Source: an uncultured Comamonadaceae bacterium (GTDB lineage: Bacteria > Pseudomonadota > Gammaproteobacteria > Burkholderiales > Burkholderiaceae). From it: a stretch of DNA of 12,340 nucleotides. The stretch covers positions 1-12,340 of the forward strand of contig CAMLQP010000062.1 in NCBI GenBank assembly GCA_946482115.1, in the 5' to 3' direction. Below, in pieces: positions 1-6,028 of the stretch; positions within the stretch are counted from its first letter, which is position 1, and each line of letters opens with the position of its first letter. The notes beneath the pieces were generated by a model, which was not told the origin of the DNA, ran no database searches, and saw only the letters and a list, made by a program, of their open reading frames with translations. The position numbers were made by a program, and so were the translations under genes.

Positions 1-227
1 TGCCGATCCACAAGGCACTGACGGACCCGTTCGAACTCAGCATCCAGTCTTGCACGATGTGAGCGCGCCAGGACCTTTGCCTCTTTCAGGTCAGTCGTGC
101 CAAGACTCAACGTGATGTGAGTGCACCGCTGTGGGTAGGCTGGGCGAACGGATTTTGGGATGCGAACACGAAGGTACTTCGTGCCGTGCTTGCCGCGTTC
201 GTAGATGGATTCGGTAATGGACTTCAT
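1..227 (-). CDS. Tyrosine-type site-specific recombinase (integrase), N-terminal part, cut by window edge
   Basis: The minus strand is open without interruption from an ATG at 225-227 to the window edge, giving 75 codons. The protein begins MKSITESIYERGKHGTKY and continues with YLRVRIPKSVRPAYP and ITLSLGTTDLKEAKVLA, ending in a basic, helical RSHRARLDAEFERVRQ stretch. A short beta-rich start, an LGT(S/T)D-KEA turn and a helix is the usual N-terminal region of phage-type integrases of the DUF6538/arm-binding kind. The catalytic domain (R-H-R-Y) would lie left of the window and cannot be seen, so activity is untested. Codon use and base composition are less GC-rich than in the genes to the right, fitting acquired DNA. 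The gene points away from tRNA-His, whose 3' end lies about 115 bp upstream, which suggests integration at that tRNA. No strong Shine-Dalgarno sequence precedes the ATG. Confidence 0.8.
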   Translation of the reverse strand, partial: MKSITESIYERGKHGTKYLRVRIPKSVRPAYPQRCTHITLSLGTTDLKEAKVLARSHRARLDAEFERVRQCLVDR

Positions 228-232
228 GGTGG

Positions 233-268
233 TTGTTACACAGCTCTGTGTGACAGGCTGTGTGACAA
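233..268. repeat. Two direct copies plus one inverted copy of a 10-11 bp site upstream of the integrase
   Basis: On the plus strand CTGTGTGACA occurs at 246-255 and again at 258-267 (the second extends to CTGTGTGACAA, ending at 268), a 12-bp repeat period. TTGTTACACAG at 233-243 is the inverted form with one mismatch. All three sit within 45 bp upstream of the integrase ATG. Closely spaced, oriented copies just before an integrase gene are typical of integrase arm-type sites, an excisionase site or an autoregulatory operator. Which of these applies is inference; the repeats themselves are seen directly. Confidence 0.6.
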
Positions 269-287
269 CTTCTCAGTCCCCGAAAGC

Positions 288-322
288 AAAAAGTGCTTGA
301 TTCCTAAGGAAATCAAGCACTT
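288..322 (-). terminator. Rho-independent terminator downstream of tRNA-His
   Basis: Arms AAGTGCTTGATT (291-302) and AATCAAGCACTT (311-322) are perfect 12-bp complements around an 8-base loop. Read on the minus strand, the hairpin ends in a run of five T (292-288). It lies between the 3' end of tRNA-His and the integrase, so it should end the tRNA transcript and insulate the integrase from read-through. If the recombination point is in the tRNA 3' end, this terminator is carried by the element (inference). Confidence 0.8.
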
Positions 323-342
323 GGCGATGGAAATTTATCTGA

Positions 343-419
343 TGGGGTGGCTGATGGGACTCGAACCCACGACAACCAGGATCACAACCTGGGACTCTAC
401 CAACTGAGCTACAGCCACC
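343..419 (-). tRNA. tRNA-His (anticodon GTG)
   Basis: The reverse complement begins GGTGGCTGTAGCTCAG and ends in a T-arm GGGTTCGAGTCCC, acceptor strand and encoded CCA (345-343). The anticodon GTG is at 383-385. The additional 5' G opposite the C before CCA is the G-1 identity element of histidine tRNA. Arms pair normally. The 3' half is a frequent attachment site for tyrosine integrases, and an integrase gene lies directly beyond it. Confidence 0.97.
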
Positions 420-432
420 ACTTGAGCTTTTG

Positions 433-462
433 ATTATAGCCTGACTTGTGCTGCATTCTCAG
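433..462 (-). promoter_or_regulatory. Sigma70-type promoter for tRNA-His, overlapping the ppiD stop codon
   Basis: On the minus strand a perfect -10 TATAAT (438-433) is preceded, after 18 bases, by CTGAGA (462-457), a 4/6 match to the -35 consensus. Predicted transcription start is near 426, a few bases before the mature tRNA 5' end at 419. The -35 element covers the ppiD stop codon at 459-461, so the tRNA appears to be transcribed independently of ppiD. Confidence 0.65.
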
Positions 463-2363
463 GCGCCCGCGCGCTTGGGCCGGGGAACGCGGATCTCGGC
501 CTTGTAGCGCGCCTTCAGGTGCTCCAGGTAGGCCAGACCTTCGGCGGTGTTCCAGAGGCGGCCCAGTTCGGCCGTTTCGCGCTGGGCCATCTCGGGGGCG
601 GGCGCCGGGCGCTCGATCACGCGGTTGATGCGGGCCACGGCGTAGCCTTGCACGCCGAGGTCTATGCCCGTCCAGGCTGGTGCAGAAGCCAGATCGGCGC
701 TCAGCACGGCCTGCAGGATGGGGACGCCCAGGCCTTCCGGCTTGTCGCGCGCGACCACGACGGGCGCAGGTAGCTTGGCCGAAGCCGCGTCCTGGCGCCA
801 GGCGGCCAGCTTGGCCTCGCCTTCGGCCTTGGCCAGGGCGGCGCTGCGCTCGGCCAGCAGGCGCTGGCGCACGTCGGCGGCCACCTCGGCCAGCGGGCGC
901 ACCTGCGCCGGCGTGTGGCGGACGATGCGGGCGGCGGTGAGCTGGCTCGAGCCGGTTTCCACCGCTTCGGTGTTGCGCTTGTTCTGGATGGAGTCGCTGG
1001 AGAACAGCGCCTGCAGCAGCTTGGGGTTGGACAGTGGGCCGCGCTCGCCGTCGCGGGTGAGGCCCTTGGCGGTCTGCACCTGCAGCTTGAGGCGCTCGGC
1101 CGTGGGCGCGAACGTGTCGGACTGTTCGTAGACCAGGTTGCTGAACTGCTCGGCCGCCTCGGCGTACTGTTTTTGGGCCTGCTGCTTGCGCAGTTCGCCC
1201 TCGAGCTGGGCTTTCAGGGCTTCGAAGGGCTTGACGTCGGGCTTCTTGATATCGGTGACCTGGATGATGTGGAAGCCGAATTCGGTTTCGACCACATCCG
1301 ACAGCTGGTTCTTCTGCAGCTGGAACGCCGCATCCTCGAAGGGCTTGACCATGGCGCCACGCGCGAAGAAGTCGAGATCGCCGCCGTTGGCTGCGGAGCC
1401 CGGGTCCTGGGATTCGGCCCGCGCCACCTCGGCAAACTGGGCGGGGTTGGCCGCCAGCTTGTCGTGCAGGGCCTGCGCCTTGGCCTTGATCTTGGCTTTT
1501 TCGTCGGCGCTGGCGCCGGCAGGCACGGTCAGCAGGATGTGGCGCGCACGGCGTTCCTCGCCACCAGCCAGACGTTCGGCGTTCTGCTGGTAGTAGCTGC
1601 GCAGGTCGGCATCGCTGATGACGAGCCCTTTGGCCAGGGTGTCGATGTCGAGCACGAGGTATTCGACGTCGGCCTGCTCGGGCGCCTCGAACAGCGGCTT
1701 GTTGCTGTCGTAGTAACGCTGCACGTCTTCATCGGTGATCTTGACCTGGGAGCGGAAGTCGTCGGCGTTGAAGCGCGCCAGCTGGATTTCGCGGCGTTCG
1801 AAAAAGCGGTCGGCCACGGACTTGGCCAGCGCGGGCGGCACGAAGCCGGAGCCGGTCACGCCTTCGGCGACCTGGCGGCGCGAGAGGTCGGCGCGCACGC
1901 TGGCCTCGAACTGTTCGGGCGTCATGCCCTGCGAGCCGACGAGCTGGCGGTAGGCGTCCATGTCCAGCGTGCCGTCGGGCTTGCGCAGCGAGGCGATCGC
2001 CTCGCTCTGCTGCAGCTCGCGCGCCAGACGCTGGTTGCTGGTCGTCAGGTGCTGCTTCTGCGCGGCCACGGCCATCACGCGGTCACGCACCATGCGCTCC
2101 AGCGTGGCGTAACGCGCCTCGTCGGAATCGAGCAGGCTGCGGTCCATGGTCGGCATGGTGGACAGCAGCCGGTCGCTTTCCTGGCGGTGCATCGCGTCCC
2201 ATTCCTGCCGGGTGATGTCCTTGCCCGCGACACGGGCCACCACCTCGCCGCCTTCGTTGAAGCGGCTGTAGCCCTCGATGCCGAACAGCACGAACGAGGG
2301 AATGATGAGAATCATCAAGAAACCCATCAGGTATTTCTTGTGATTGCGGATGGAATCGAACAT
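459..2363 (-). CDS. ppiD: PpiD-like membrane-anchored periplasmic peptidyl-prolyl isomerase/chaperone
   Basis: The 634-residue protein starts MFDSIRNHKKY, followed by one hydrophobic segment (about 12-30) that would anchor it in the inner membrane with the rest in the periplasm. A SurA-like N-terminal chaperone region follows (about 35-200, including GKDITRQEWD). A parvulin domain at about 271-372 has the family blocks RARHILL (272-278), GGDLDFFARGAMVKPF (327-342) and FGFHIIQV (362-369). A C-terminal chaperone lobe follows. Length and layout match PpiD (about 620-640 residues), which acts with the Sec translocon on emerging outer-membrane and periplasmic proteins. The parvulin domain keeps both conserved histidines; E. 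coli PpiD is reported to be almost inactive as an isomerase, so activity here is open. It lies downstream of hupB as in E. coli, with tRNA-Val in between. The Shine-Dalgarno sequence before the ATG is weak (AGGTCC). Confidence 0.93.
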   Translation of the reverse strand: MFDSIRNHKKYLMGFLMILIIPSFVLFGIEGYSRFNEGGEVVARVAGKDITRQEWDAMHRQESDRLLSTMPTMDRSLLDSDEARYATLERMVRDRVMAVAAQKQHLTTSNQRLARELQQSEAIASLRKPDGTLDMDAYRQLVGSQGMTPEQFEASVRADLSRRQVAEGVTGSGFVPPALAKSVADRFFERREIQLARFNADDFRSQVKITDEDVQRYYDSNKPLFEAPEQADVEYLVLDIDTLAKGLVISDADLRSYYQQNAERLAGGEERRARHILLTVPAGASADEKAKIKAKAQALHDKLAANPAQFAEVARAESQDPGSAANGGDLDFFARGAMVKPFEDAAFQLQKNQLSDVVETEFGFHIIQVTDIKKPDVKPFEALKAQLEGELRKQQAQKQYAEAAEQFSNLVYEQSDTFAPTAERLKLQVQTAKGLTRDGERGPLSNPKLLQALFSSDSIQNKRNTEAVETGSSQLTAARIVRHTPAQVRPLAEVAADVRQRLLAERSAALAKAEGEAKLAAWRQDAASAKLPAPVVVARDKPEGLGVPILQAVLSADLASAPAWTGIDLGVQGYAVARINRVIERPAPAPEMAQRETAELGRLWNTAEGLAYLEHLKARYKAEIRVPRPKRAGA

Positions 2364-2386
2364 GCGTGGACCTGCGCTGATTCAAC

Positions 2387-2413
2387 AAAAAAGGCGAACC
2401 GGGGTTCGCCTTT
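2387..2413 (-). terminator. Rho-independent terminator after tRNA-Val
   Basis: Arms AAAGGCGAACC (2390-2400) and GGTTCGCCTTT (2403-2413) are complementary, closing with a small CCGGGG loop region. On the minus strand the hairpin runs into six T (2392-2387). It lies 9 bp beyond the tRNA-Val CCA end, and only 23 bp before the ppiD start codon. It should end a hupB/tRNA-Val transcript, so ppiD needs either read-through or a promoter within this very short region. Confidence 0.85.
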
Positions 2414-2421
2414 GTTCGGGG

Positions 2422-2497
2422 TGGTGGGTGCTGACGGTCTCGAACCGCCGACCTACTCCGTGTAAGAGAGCCGCTCTACCAACTGAGCTAAGCACCC
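2422..2497 (-). tRNA. tRNA-Val (anticodon TAC)
   Basis: The reverse complement starts GGGTGCTTAGCTCAGTTGG and ends with acceptor strand, discriminator A and encoded CCA (2424-2422). The seven-base anticodon loop CTTACAC gives anticodon TAC (2462-2464), reading GUA-type valine codons. D-arm, T-arm (GGTTCGAGACC) and acceptor stem pair as expected. It is only 21 bp downstream of the hupB stop codon, and I see no convincing promoter in that gap, so it may be processed from a hupB transcript. Confidence 0.97.
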
Positions 2498-2518
2498 CAC
2501 CGGAAACACGTGTCGCGT

Positions 2519-2791
2519 TCAGTTCAGGGCGTCTTTCAAAGCCTTGCCCGGACGGAACTTCGGCACCTTGGCGGACTTGATTTTAATCGCAGCGCCGGTA
2601 CGGGGGTTGCGGCCGGTGCGAGCCGGGCGTTTGGTCACGGCAAACGAGCCGAAGCCAACCAGCGAAACGGTGCCGCCTTTTTTCAGGGTGGTGCGGACGG
2701 CGCCGAGGGTGGCGTCCAGTGCGCGGGCGGCGGCAGCCTTGGAGATGTCGGCCTGGTTGGCGATGTGTTCGACCAGTTCAGTTTTGTTCAC
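2519..2791 (-). CDS. hupB: HU family nucleoid-associated DNA-binding protein
   Basis: The 90-residue product has the HU length and sequence throughout: [19 protein letters not shown] helices, the [15 protein letters not shown] signature (46-60) and the beta-arm tip RNPRTG (61-66), where Pro63 is the residue that wedges into DNA and bends it. HU dimers compact the chromosome and assist replication, recombination and transcription. The start codon is GTG (2789-2791), preceded by GAGGGG about six bases upstream, so the first residue is still Met. The neighbours tRNA-Val and ppiD follow on the same strand. The lon gene that precedes hupB in E. coli is absent here; a tartrate/malate dehydrogenase gene lies upstream. 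HU rather than IHF is favoured by the motif and by the ppiD linkage. Confidence 0.97.
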   Translation of the reverse strand: MNKTELVEHIANQADISKAAAARALDATLGAVRTTLKKGGTVSLVGFGSFAVTKRPARTGRNPRTGAAIKIKSAKVPKFRPGKALKDALN

Positions 2792-2880
2792 AAGAAGCCC
2801 CTCATCAAATGGTTCGGTTGAATGTTCGGCAGGTGGCCGGTCCGCTGGCGTGCGCTGGAGGACCGGACGACTGAAAAGCG

Positions 2881-2911
2881 CGCCGCCACGGGCCTGTGGG
2901 CGGTGGCGGCG
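2881..2911 (-). other. GC-rich hairpin at the predicted 5' end of the hupB transcript
   Basis: CGCCGCCAC (2881-2889) and GTGGCGGCG (2903-2911) are perfect 9-bp complements with a 13-base loop. From the promoter at 2919-2948 the transcript should begin near 2912, putting the hairpin at its extreme 5' end, about 90 bases before the GTG. A 5'-terminal hairpin can protect mRNA from decay (known for ompA). Alternatively, as four T follow on the minus strand (2876-2873) after GCGC, it could be a weak terminator for the upstream dehydrogenase gene. The structure is seen; the role is inference. Confidence 0.5.
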
Positions 2912-2918
2912 TTTCGCA

Positions 2919-2948
2919 ATTACACCTACGACAAATGTCCACTGTCAA
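2919..2948 (-). promoter_or_regulatory. Strong sigma70-type promoter for hupB
   Basis: On the minus strand a perfect TTGACA (2948-2943) is followed after 18 bases by TGTAAT (2924-2919), a 5/6 match to the -10 consensus. The 237-bp gap between hupB and the dehydrogenase gene is otherwise featureless apart from the hairpin described here. The predicted start near 2912 gives a leader of about 120 bases. A strong promoter fits the abundance of HU. Confidence 0.75.
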
Positions 2949-3028
2949 TACGCCGTGGTGCCGAAACACCCCCCGACGTTTTGCAGAGCGCGCATTCTAG
3001 ACGGATTCGCCGGCCCGTCCTGAAGAAA

Positions 3029-4120
3029 TCAGGCCTTGAGGGCCTGTTCGATGGCCCGGCCCACGTCCGCCGTGCGTGCCGTGCCGCCCAGGTCGGGGGT
3101 GCGCGGGCCGCCGCTGCCGGGCTCCAGCACGGTCTCTATGGCCGCCAGGATGGCGTCGTGCGCGGCCCTGTGGCCCAGGAAGTCCAGCATCATGGCACCG
3201 CACCAGATCTGGCCTATCGGGTTGGCGACGCCTTTTCCCGCGATGTCGGGTGCCGAGCCGTGCACCGGCTCGAACAGCGAGGGGTGGGTGCGGTCGGGGT
3301 TGAGGTTGGCGCTGGGCGCGATGCCTATGGTGCCGGTGCAGGCCGGCCCCAGGTCGGAAAGGATGTCGCCGAACAGGTTGCTGGCCACCACCACGTCGAA
3401 GAAATCGGGACGTTGCACGAAGTGGGCGGTCAGGATGTCGATGTGGAATTTGTCCACGTTGATGCCCGGATAGGCCTTGGCCATCTCGGCCACGCGCTCG
3501 TCCCAGTAGGGCATGGTGATGGCGATGCCGTTGCTCTTGGTGGCGCTGGTCAGGTGCTTCTTCGGTCGCGACTGCGCGAGCTCGAAAGCGAACCGGAGCA
3601 CGCGGTCCACACCGTGGCGGGACATCACGGTTTCCTGCATCACGATCTCGCGCGGCGTGCCGGCGTACATGCGCCCGCCGATGCTGGAGTATTCGCCTTC
3701 GGTGTTCTCGCGCACGATCATCATGTCGATCTCGCCGGGCGCGCGCGGGCTGCCGTCGCGCCGCACCACGGGTGCGGTAACGCCGGGCATCAGGCGCGCG
3801 GGGCGCAGGTTGACGTACTGGTCGAACTCGCGGCGGAACATCAGCAGCGAGCCCCACAGGGACACGTGGTCGGGAATCTTCTCGGGCCAGCCCACGGCGC
3901 CGAAGAAGATGGCGTCGTGGCCGCCGATCTGGTCCTTCCAGTCGTCGGGCAGCATCTGGCCATGCTTTTCATAGTAGTCCCAGCTGGAGAAGTCGAAGTG
4001 GTCGAACCGCAGCGGAATGCCGAAGCGGTCGGCCGCGGCCTGCACCACGCGCAGGCCCTCGGGCATGACTTCTTTTCCTATGCCGTCTCCGGCGATCACG
4101 GCAATGCGTTTGGGGTTCAT
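3029..4120 (-). CDS. dmlA: Tartrate dehydrogenase / D-malate dehydrogenase (decarboxylating), DmlA/TtuC family
   Basis: The 363-residue protein is an NAD-dependent beta-decarboxylating dehydrogenase of the isocitrate/isopropylmalate family. It begins with the nucleotide-binding IAVIAGDGIGKEV and carries FGAVGWPEKIPDHVSLWGSL (73-92) with FRREFDQYVNLRP (95-107), specific to the tartrate/D-malate branch. The family Tyr144 (ENTEGEYS) and Lys195 (TSATKSNG) are present, and Asp229, Asp252 and Asp256 are the expected metal ligands. The family oxidises D-malate to pyruvate and CO2, and also acts on tartrate and 3-isopropylmalate; sequence does not settle the preferred substrate. I chose the ATG at 4118-4120 because GGAGG lies eight bases upstream and the N-terminus then matches the family; the open frame runs further but has no homology-like content. 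It is 20 bp behind the dehalogenase gene, so one operon is likely. E. coli dmlA is likewise divergent from a LysR gene, dmlR. Confidence 0.88.
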   Translation of the reverse strand: MNPKRIAVIAGDGIGKEVMPEGLRVVQAAADRFGIPLRFDHFDFSSWDYYEKHGQMLPDDWKDQIGGHDAIFFGAVGWPEKIPDHVSLWGSLLMFRREFDQYVNLRPARLMPGVTAPVVRRDGSPRAPGEIDMMIVRENTEGEYSSIGGRMYAGTPREIVMQETVMSRHGVDRVLRFAFELAQSRPKKHLTSATKSNGIAITMPYWDERVAEMAKAYPGINVDKFHIDILTAHFVQRPDFFDVVVASNLFGDILSDLGPACTGTIGIAPSANLNPDRTHPSLFEPVHGSAPDIAGKGVANPIGQIWCGAMMLDFLGHRAAHDAILAAIETVLEPGSGGPRTPDLGGTARTADVGRAIEQALKA

Positions 4121-4140
4121 GACGGTTTCCTCCAGTGGTC

Positions 4141-5013
4141 TCAGGTTTCGAAAAAAGCCCAGGCTTCGGCCAGCAGCGCGTCCGGCGCCTCCTCGGCGAT
4201 GTAGTGGCCGCAGGGCAGCGCCCGCCCGCTGACCTGCGACGCGCGCTCGCGCCACAGCGCCAGCACGTCGAAGTTGCGGCCCACAGCGCCGTGTTCGCCC
4301 CACAGCACGCGCAGCGGCTGCGGCAACAGGCGGGCCGCCGCCACGTCGGCGCGGTCGTGCGCCAGATCGGGGCCGGCGCTGGCGCGGTAGTCGGCGCAGA
4401 TGGCGGCAGCGCTGCCGGGTTGGCTGATCGCGCGTTCGTATGCCGCCAGCGCCTCGGGGGCGAACGCGCCCAGCCCGGCGTGGCGGCTGCCCATCACGCT
4501 GCGCAGGTAGCGCACCGGGTCGGATTCGATCAGCGCCTCCGGCAGCGGGGGCGGCTGGATCAGGAAGAACCAGTGCCAGTAGGCGCGCGCGAAGGCTTCG
4601 CCGGTCTGCTCGTACATCGCCAGCGTGGGCGCGATGTCCAGCAGCATCAGGCGCTCCACCGCCTGCGGGTGGTCGGCCGCCAGGCGGTGCGCCACGCGCG
4701 CGCCGCGGTCGTGCGCCAGCACCTGGAAGCGCTCATGCCCCAGGGTGCGCATCACCTCGATCGCGTCCAGCGCCATCTCGCGCTTGGTGTAGGTGGCGGG
4801 TCCCGCCTCCGGGCGGCCGGAGTCGCCGTAGCCGCGCAGGTCCATCAGCACCACCTGGAAGCGCCCGGCCAGCGCCGGCGCCACGCGGTGCCACATGGCC
4901 TGGGTCTGCGGGTGGCCGTGCAGCAACAGCAGCGGCTGGCCCCGGCCCGCCTGGCGCACCGCCAGCGGCACGTCATCGCGTGTCACGGTCAGGGCCTCAA
5001 AATCGCTCAGCAT
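4141..5013 (-). CDS. Alpha/beta hydrolase with complete fluoroacetate/haloacetate dehalogenase active site
   Basis: With the ATG at 5011-5013 the product has 290 residues, the size of fluoroacetate dehalogenases (EC 3.8.1.3). HGHP (32-35) forms the oxyanion region and DLRGYGDS (58-65) is family-typical. The nucleophile is Asp102 in AHDRGARVAHR, with Arg103 and Arg106 to hold the carboxylate; Asp126 (LDIAP) and His270 (CGHYIAEE) complete the triad. The halide pocket residues His147-Trp148 (YWHWFFL) and Tyr209 (DYRAS) are also present. Spacing agrees closely with the Rhodopseudomonas RPA1163 enzyme as I recall it (D110, R111, R114, D134, H155, W156, Y219, H280). The fold also includes epoxide hydrolases, so the true substrate may not be halogenated. 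A longer frame begins at a TTG (5049), but that lies in the operator palindrome without a ribosome site. No signal peptide: cytoplasmic. First gene of an operon with the dmlA-like dehydrogenase. Confidence 0.82.
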   Translation of the reverse strand: MLSDFEALTVTRDDVPLAVRQAGRGQPLLLLHGHPQTQAMWHRVAPALAGRFQVVLMDLRGYGDSGRPEAGPATYTKREMALDAIEVMRTLGHERFQVLAHDRGARVAHRLAADHPQAVERLMLLDIAPTLAMYEQTGEAFARAYWHWFFLIQPPPLPEALIESDPVRYLRSVMGSRHAGLGAFAPEALAAYERAISQPGSAAAICADYRASAGPDLAHDRADVAAARLLPQPLRVLWGEHGAVGRNFDVLALWRERASQVSGRALPCGHYIAEEAPDALLAEAWAFFET

Positions 5014-5046
5014 GGACGCGATTCTGCGCACCGCCTGCGTGTCGAT

Positions 5047-5071
5047 CAATCAATAATCCGGCAATTGATTG
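5047..5071. promoter_or_regulatory. 25-bp palindrome between divergent LysR and dehalogenase genes (candidate operator)
   Basis: CAATCAAT (5047-5054) and ATTGATTG (5064-5071) are perfect inverted 8-mers with a 9-base spacer. The palindrome is centred near 5059 in a 76-bp intergenic region, the expected place for a LysR-type activator site, although it does not contain the exact central T-N11-A. A second short dyad, TCCTG-a-CAGGA (5074-5084), covers the ribosome-binding site of the LysR gene. I see no promoter elements I would trust in this region. Confidence 0.6.
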
Positions 5072-5089
5072 TGTCCTGACAGGAAATAA

Positions 5090-6019
5090 ATGAATCGCGA
5101 CGATCTGGAACTGGTGCTGGCCATACGGGGGGCGGGCAGCCTGTCGGCGGCGGCGCGCCAGCTGGGGCTGGAGCCGCCGGCCGTGACCAAGCGCCTGGCC
5201 GCGCTGGAGGCGCGCGTGGGGCTGCGCCTGTTCGAGCGCACCACACGCCGCGTGCACGCCACCGCCGAGGGCGAGACCGTGTGCCGCCACGCGCGCGAGC
5301 TGCTGCAGGGCTTCGACGCGCTGGAAGACACGCTGCGCGAACGCCAGCAGGAGCCCAGCGGCCGGCTGCGCCTGGCGTCCAGCTTCGGCTTCGGCCGCCT
5401 GTGGCTGGGGCCCGCGCTGGCCGATTTCCAGGCCCGGCATCCGCGCCTGCTCTGCGAGCTGACCTTGACCGAGCGCCTGCCCGACCTGGTGCGCGAGGAA
5501 TACGACGGTGCCGTGTGGCTGTGGTCGGTGCGCGGCGGCACGGGCACGCAATGGAGCACGCGCCGGCTGGCGCGCAACCGGCGCGTGCTGGTGGCCGCGC
5601 CGGACTACCTTGTGCGGCGCGGCGAACCGGCCACGCCGGATGCGCTGATGCAACACGCCTGCCTGGTGGTGGCCGAGAACACCGGCCAGGGCGGGCACCG
5701 GCACGACGTCTGGACCCTGCAGCGCGAACGCGACCGCCAGCCCACCCGCGTGGCCGTGCGCGGGCCGCTGCAGAGCAACTCGGGCGAGCTGGTGCGCGAC
5801 TGGTGCCTGGGCGGCCACGGCATCATGCTGCGCAGCCTGTGGGATGTGGCGCCCCTGCTGGAAAGCGGCAGGCTGCGCCGCGTGCTGCCCGCCTGGCACA
5901 TGGCCGACGCCGACGTGCACTGGCTCGCGCCCTGGCAGCCCAGCACGCCGCGTCGCCTGCGGCTGCTGATCGACTTCCTGGCCGAGCGCTGGCGCGACGC
6001 GCCGTGGAACCGACCCTGA
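5090..6019 (+). CDS. LysR-family transcriptional regulator, divergent from the dehalogenase-dehydrogenase operon
   Basis: The 309-residue protein has the N-terminal winged helix-turn-helix of LysR regulators (about 1-60): LVLAIRGAGSLSAAARQLG, then EPPAVTKRLAALEARVGLRLFERTTR. A linker helix and an effector domain follow (about 90-300; SGRLRLASSFGFGRLWLGP to the RLRLLIDFLAERW end). This layout resembles the CrgA/DmlR-like group. AGGA lies about six bases before the ATG, supporting this start. Divergent orientation and the palindrome in the shared intergenic region suggest that it controls the dehalogenase-dmlA operon and itself, perhaps with a C2 or C4 hydroxy- or halo-acid as co-inducer (inference). 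It ends only 9 bp from the convergent exporter gene, with no terminator in the gap. Confidence 0.9.
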   Translation: MNRDDLELVLAIRGAGSLSAAARQLGLEPPAVTKRLAALEARVGLRLFERTTRRVHATAEGETVCRHARELLQGFDALEDTLRERQQEPSGRLRLASSFGFGRLWLGPALADFQARHPRLLCELTLTERLPDLVREEYDGAVWLWSVRGGTGTQWSTRRLARNRRVLVAAPDYLVRRGEPATPDALMQHACLVVAENTGQGGHRHDVWTLQRERDRQPTRVAVRGPLQSNSGELVRDWCLGGHGIMLRSLWDVAPLLESGRLRRVLPAWHMADADVHWLAPWQPSTPRRLRLLIDFLAERWRDAPWNRP

Positions 6020-6028
6020 CGGCGGGCC

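Noticed and set aside
117..407. Plus-strand 96-codon frame at the left end
   Set aside because: It crosses the integrase on the other strand, the terminator and tRNA-His, so it cannot be a real gene.
915..2465. Long plus-strand open frame (516 codons) opposite ppiD
   Set aside because: It is antisense to a well-supported gene; its composition (Gly/Leu/Ala/Arg/His-rich) is that of reversed GC-rich coding sequence, and it runs through tRNA-Val.
3000..3036. Short hairpins after the dehydrogenase stop codon as terminator
   Set aside because: Stems are only about five pairs and no T-run follows on the minus strand.
2822..4204. 460-codon plus-strand frame opposite the tartrate/malate dehydrogenase
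   Set aside because: Low-complexity His/Gly/Ala/Val-rich shadow of a conserved minus-strand enzyme, without domains.
5014..5049. Longer start (TTG) for the dehalogenase-like hydrolase
   Set aside because: No ribosome-binding site, lies in the operator palindrome, and the added residues do not belong to the family; the ATG at 5013 fits family length.
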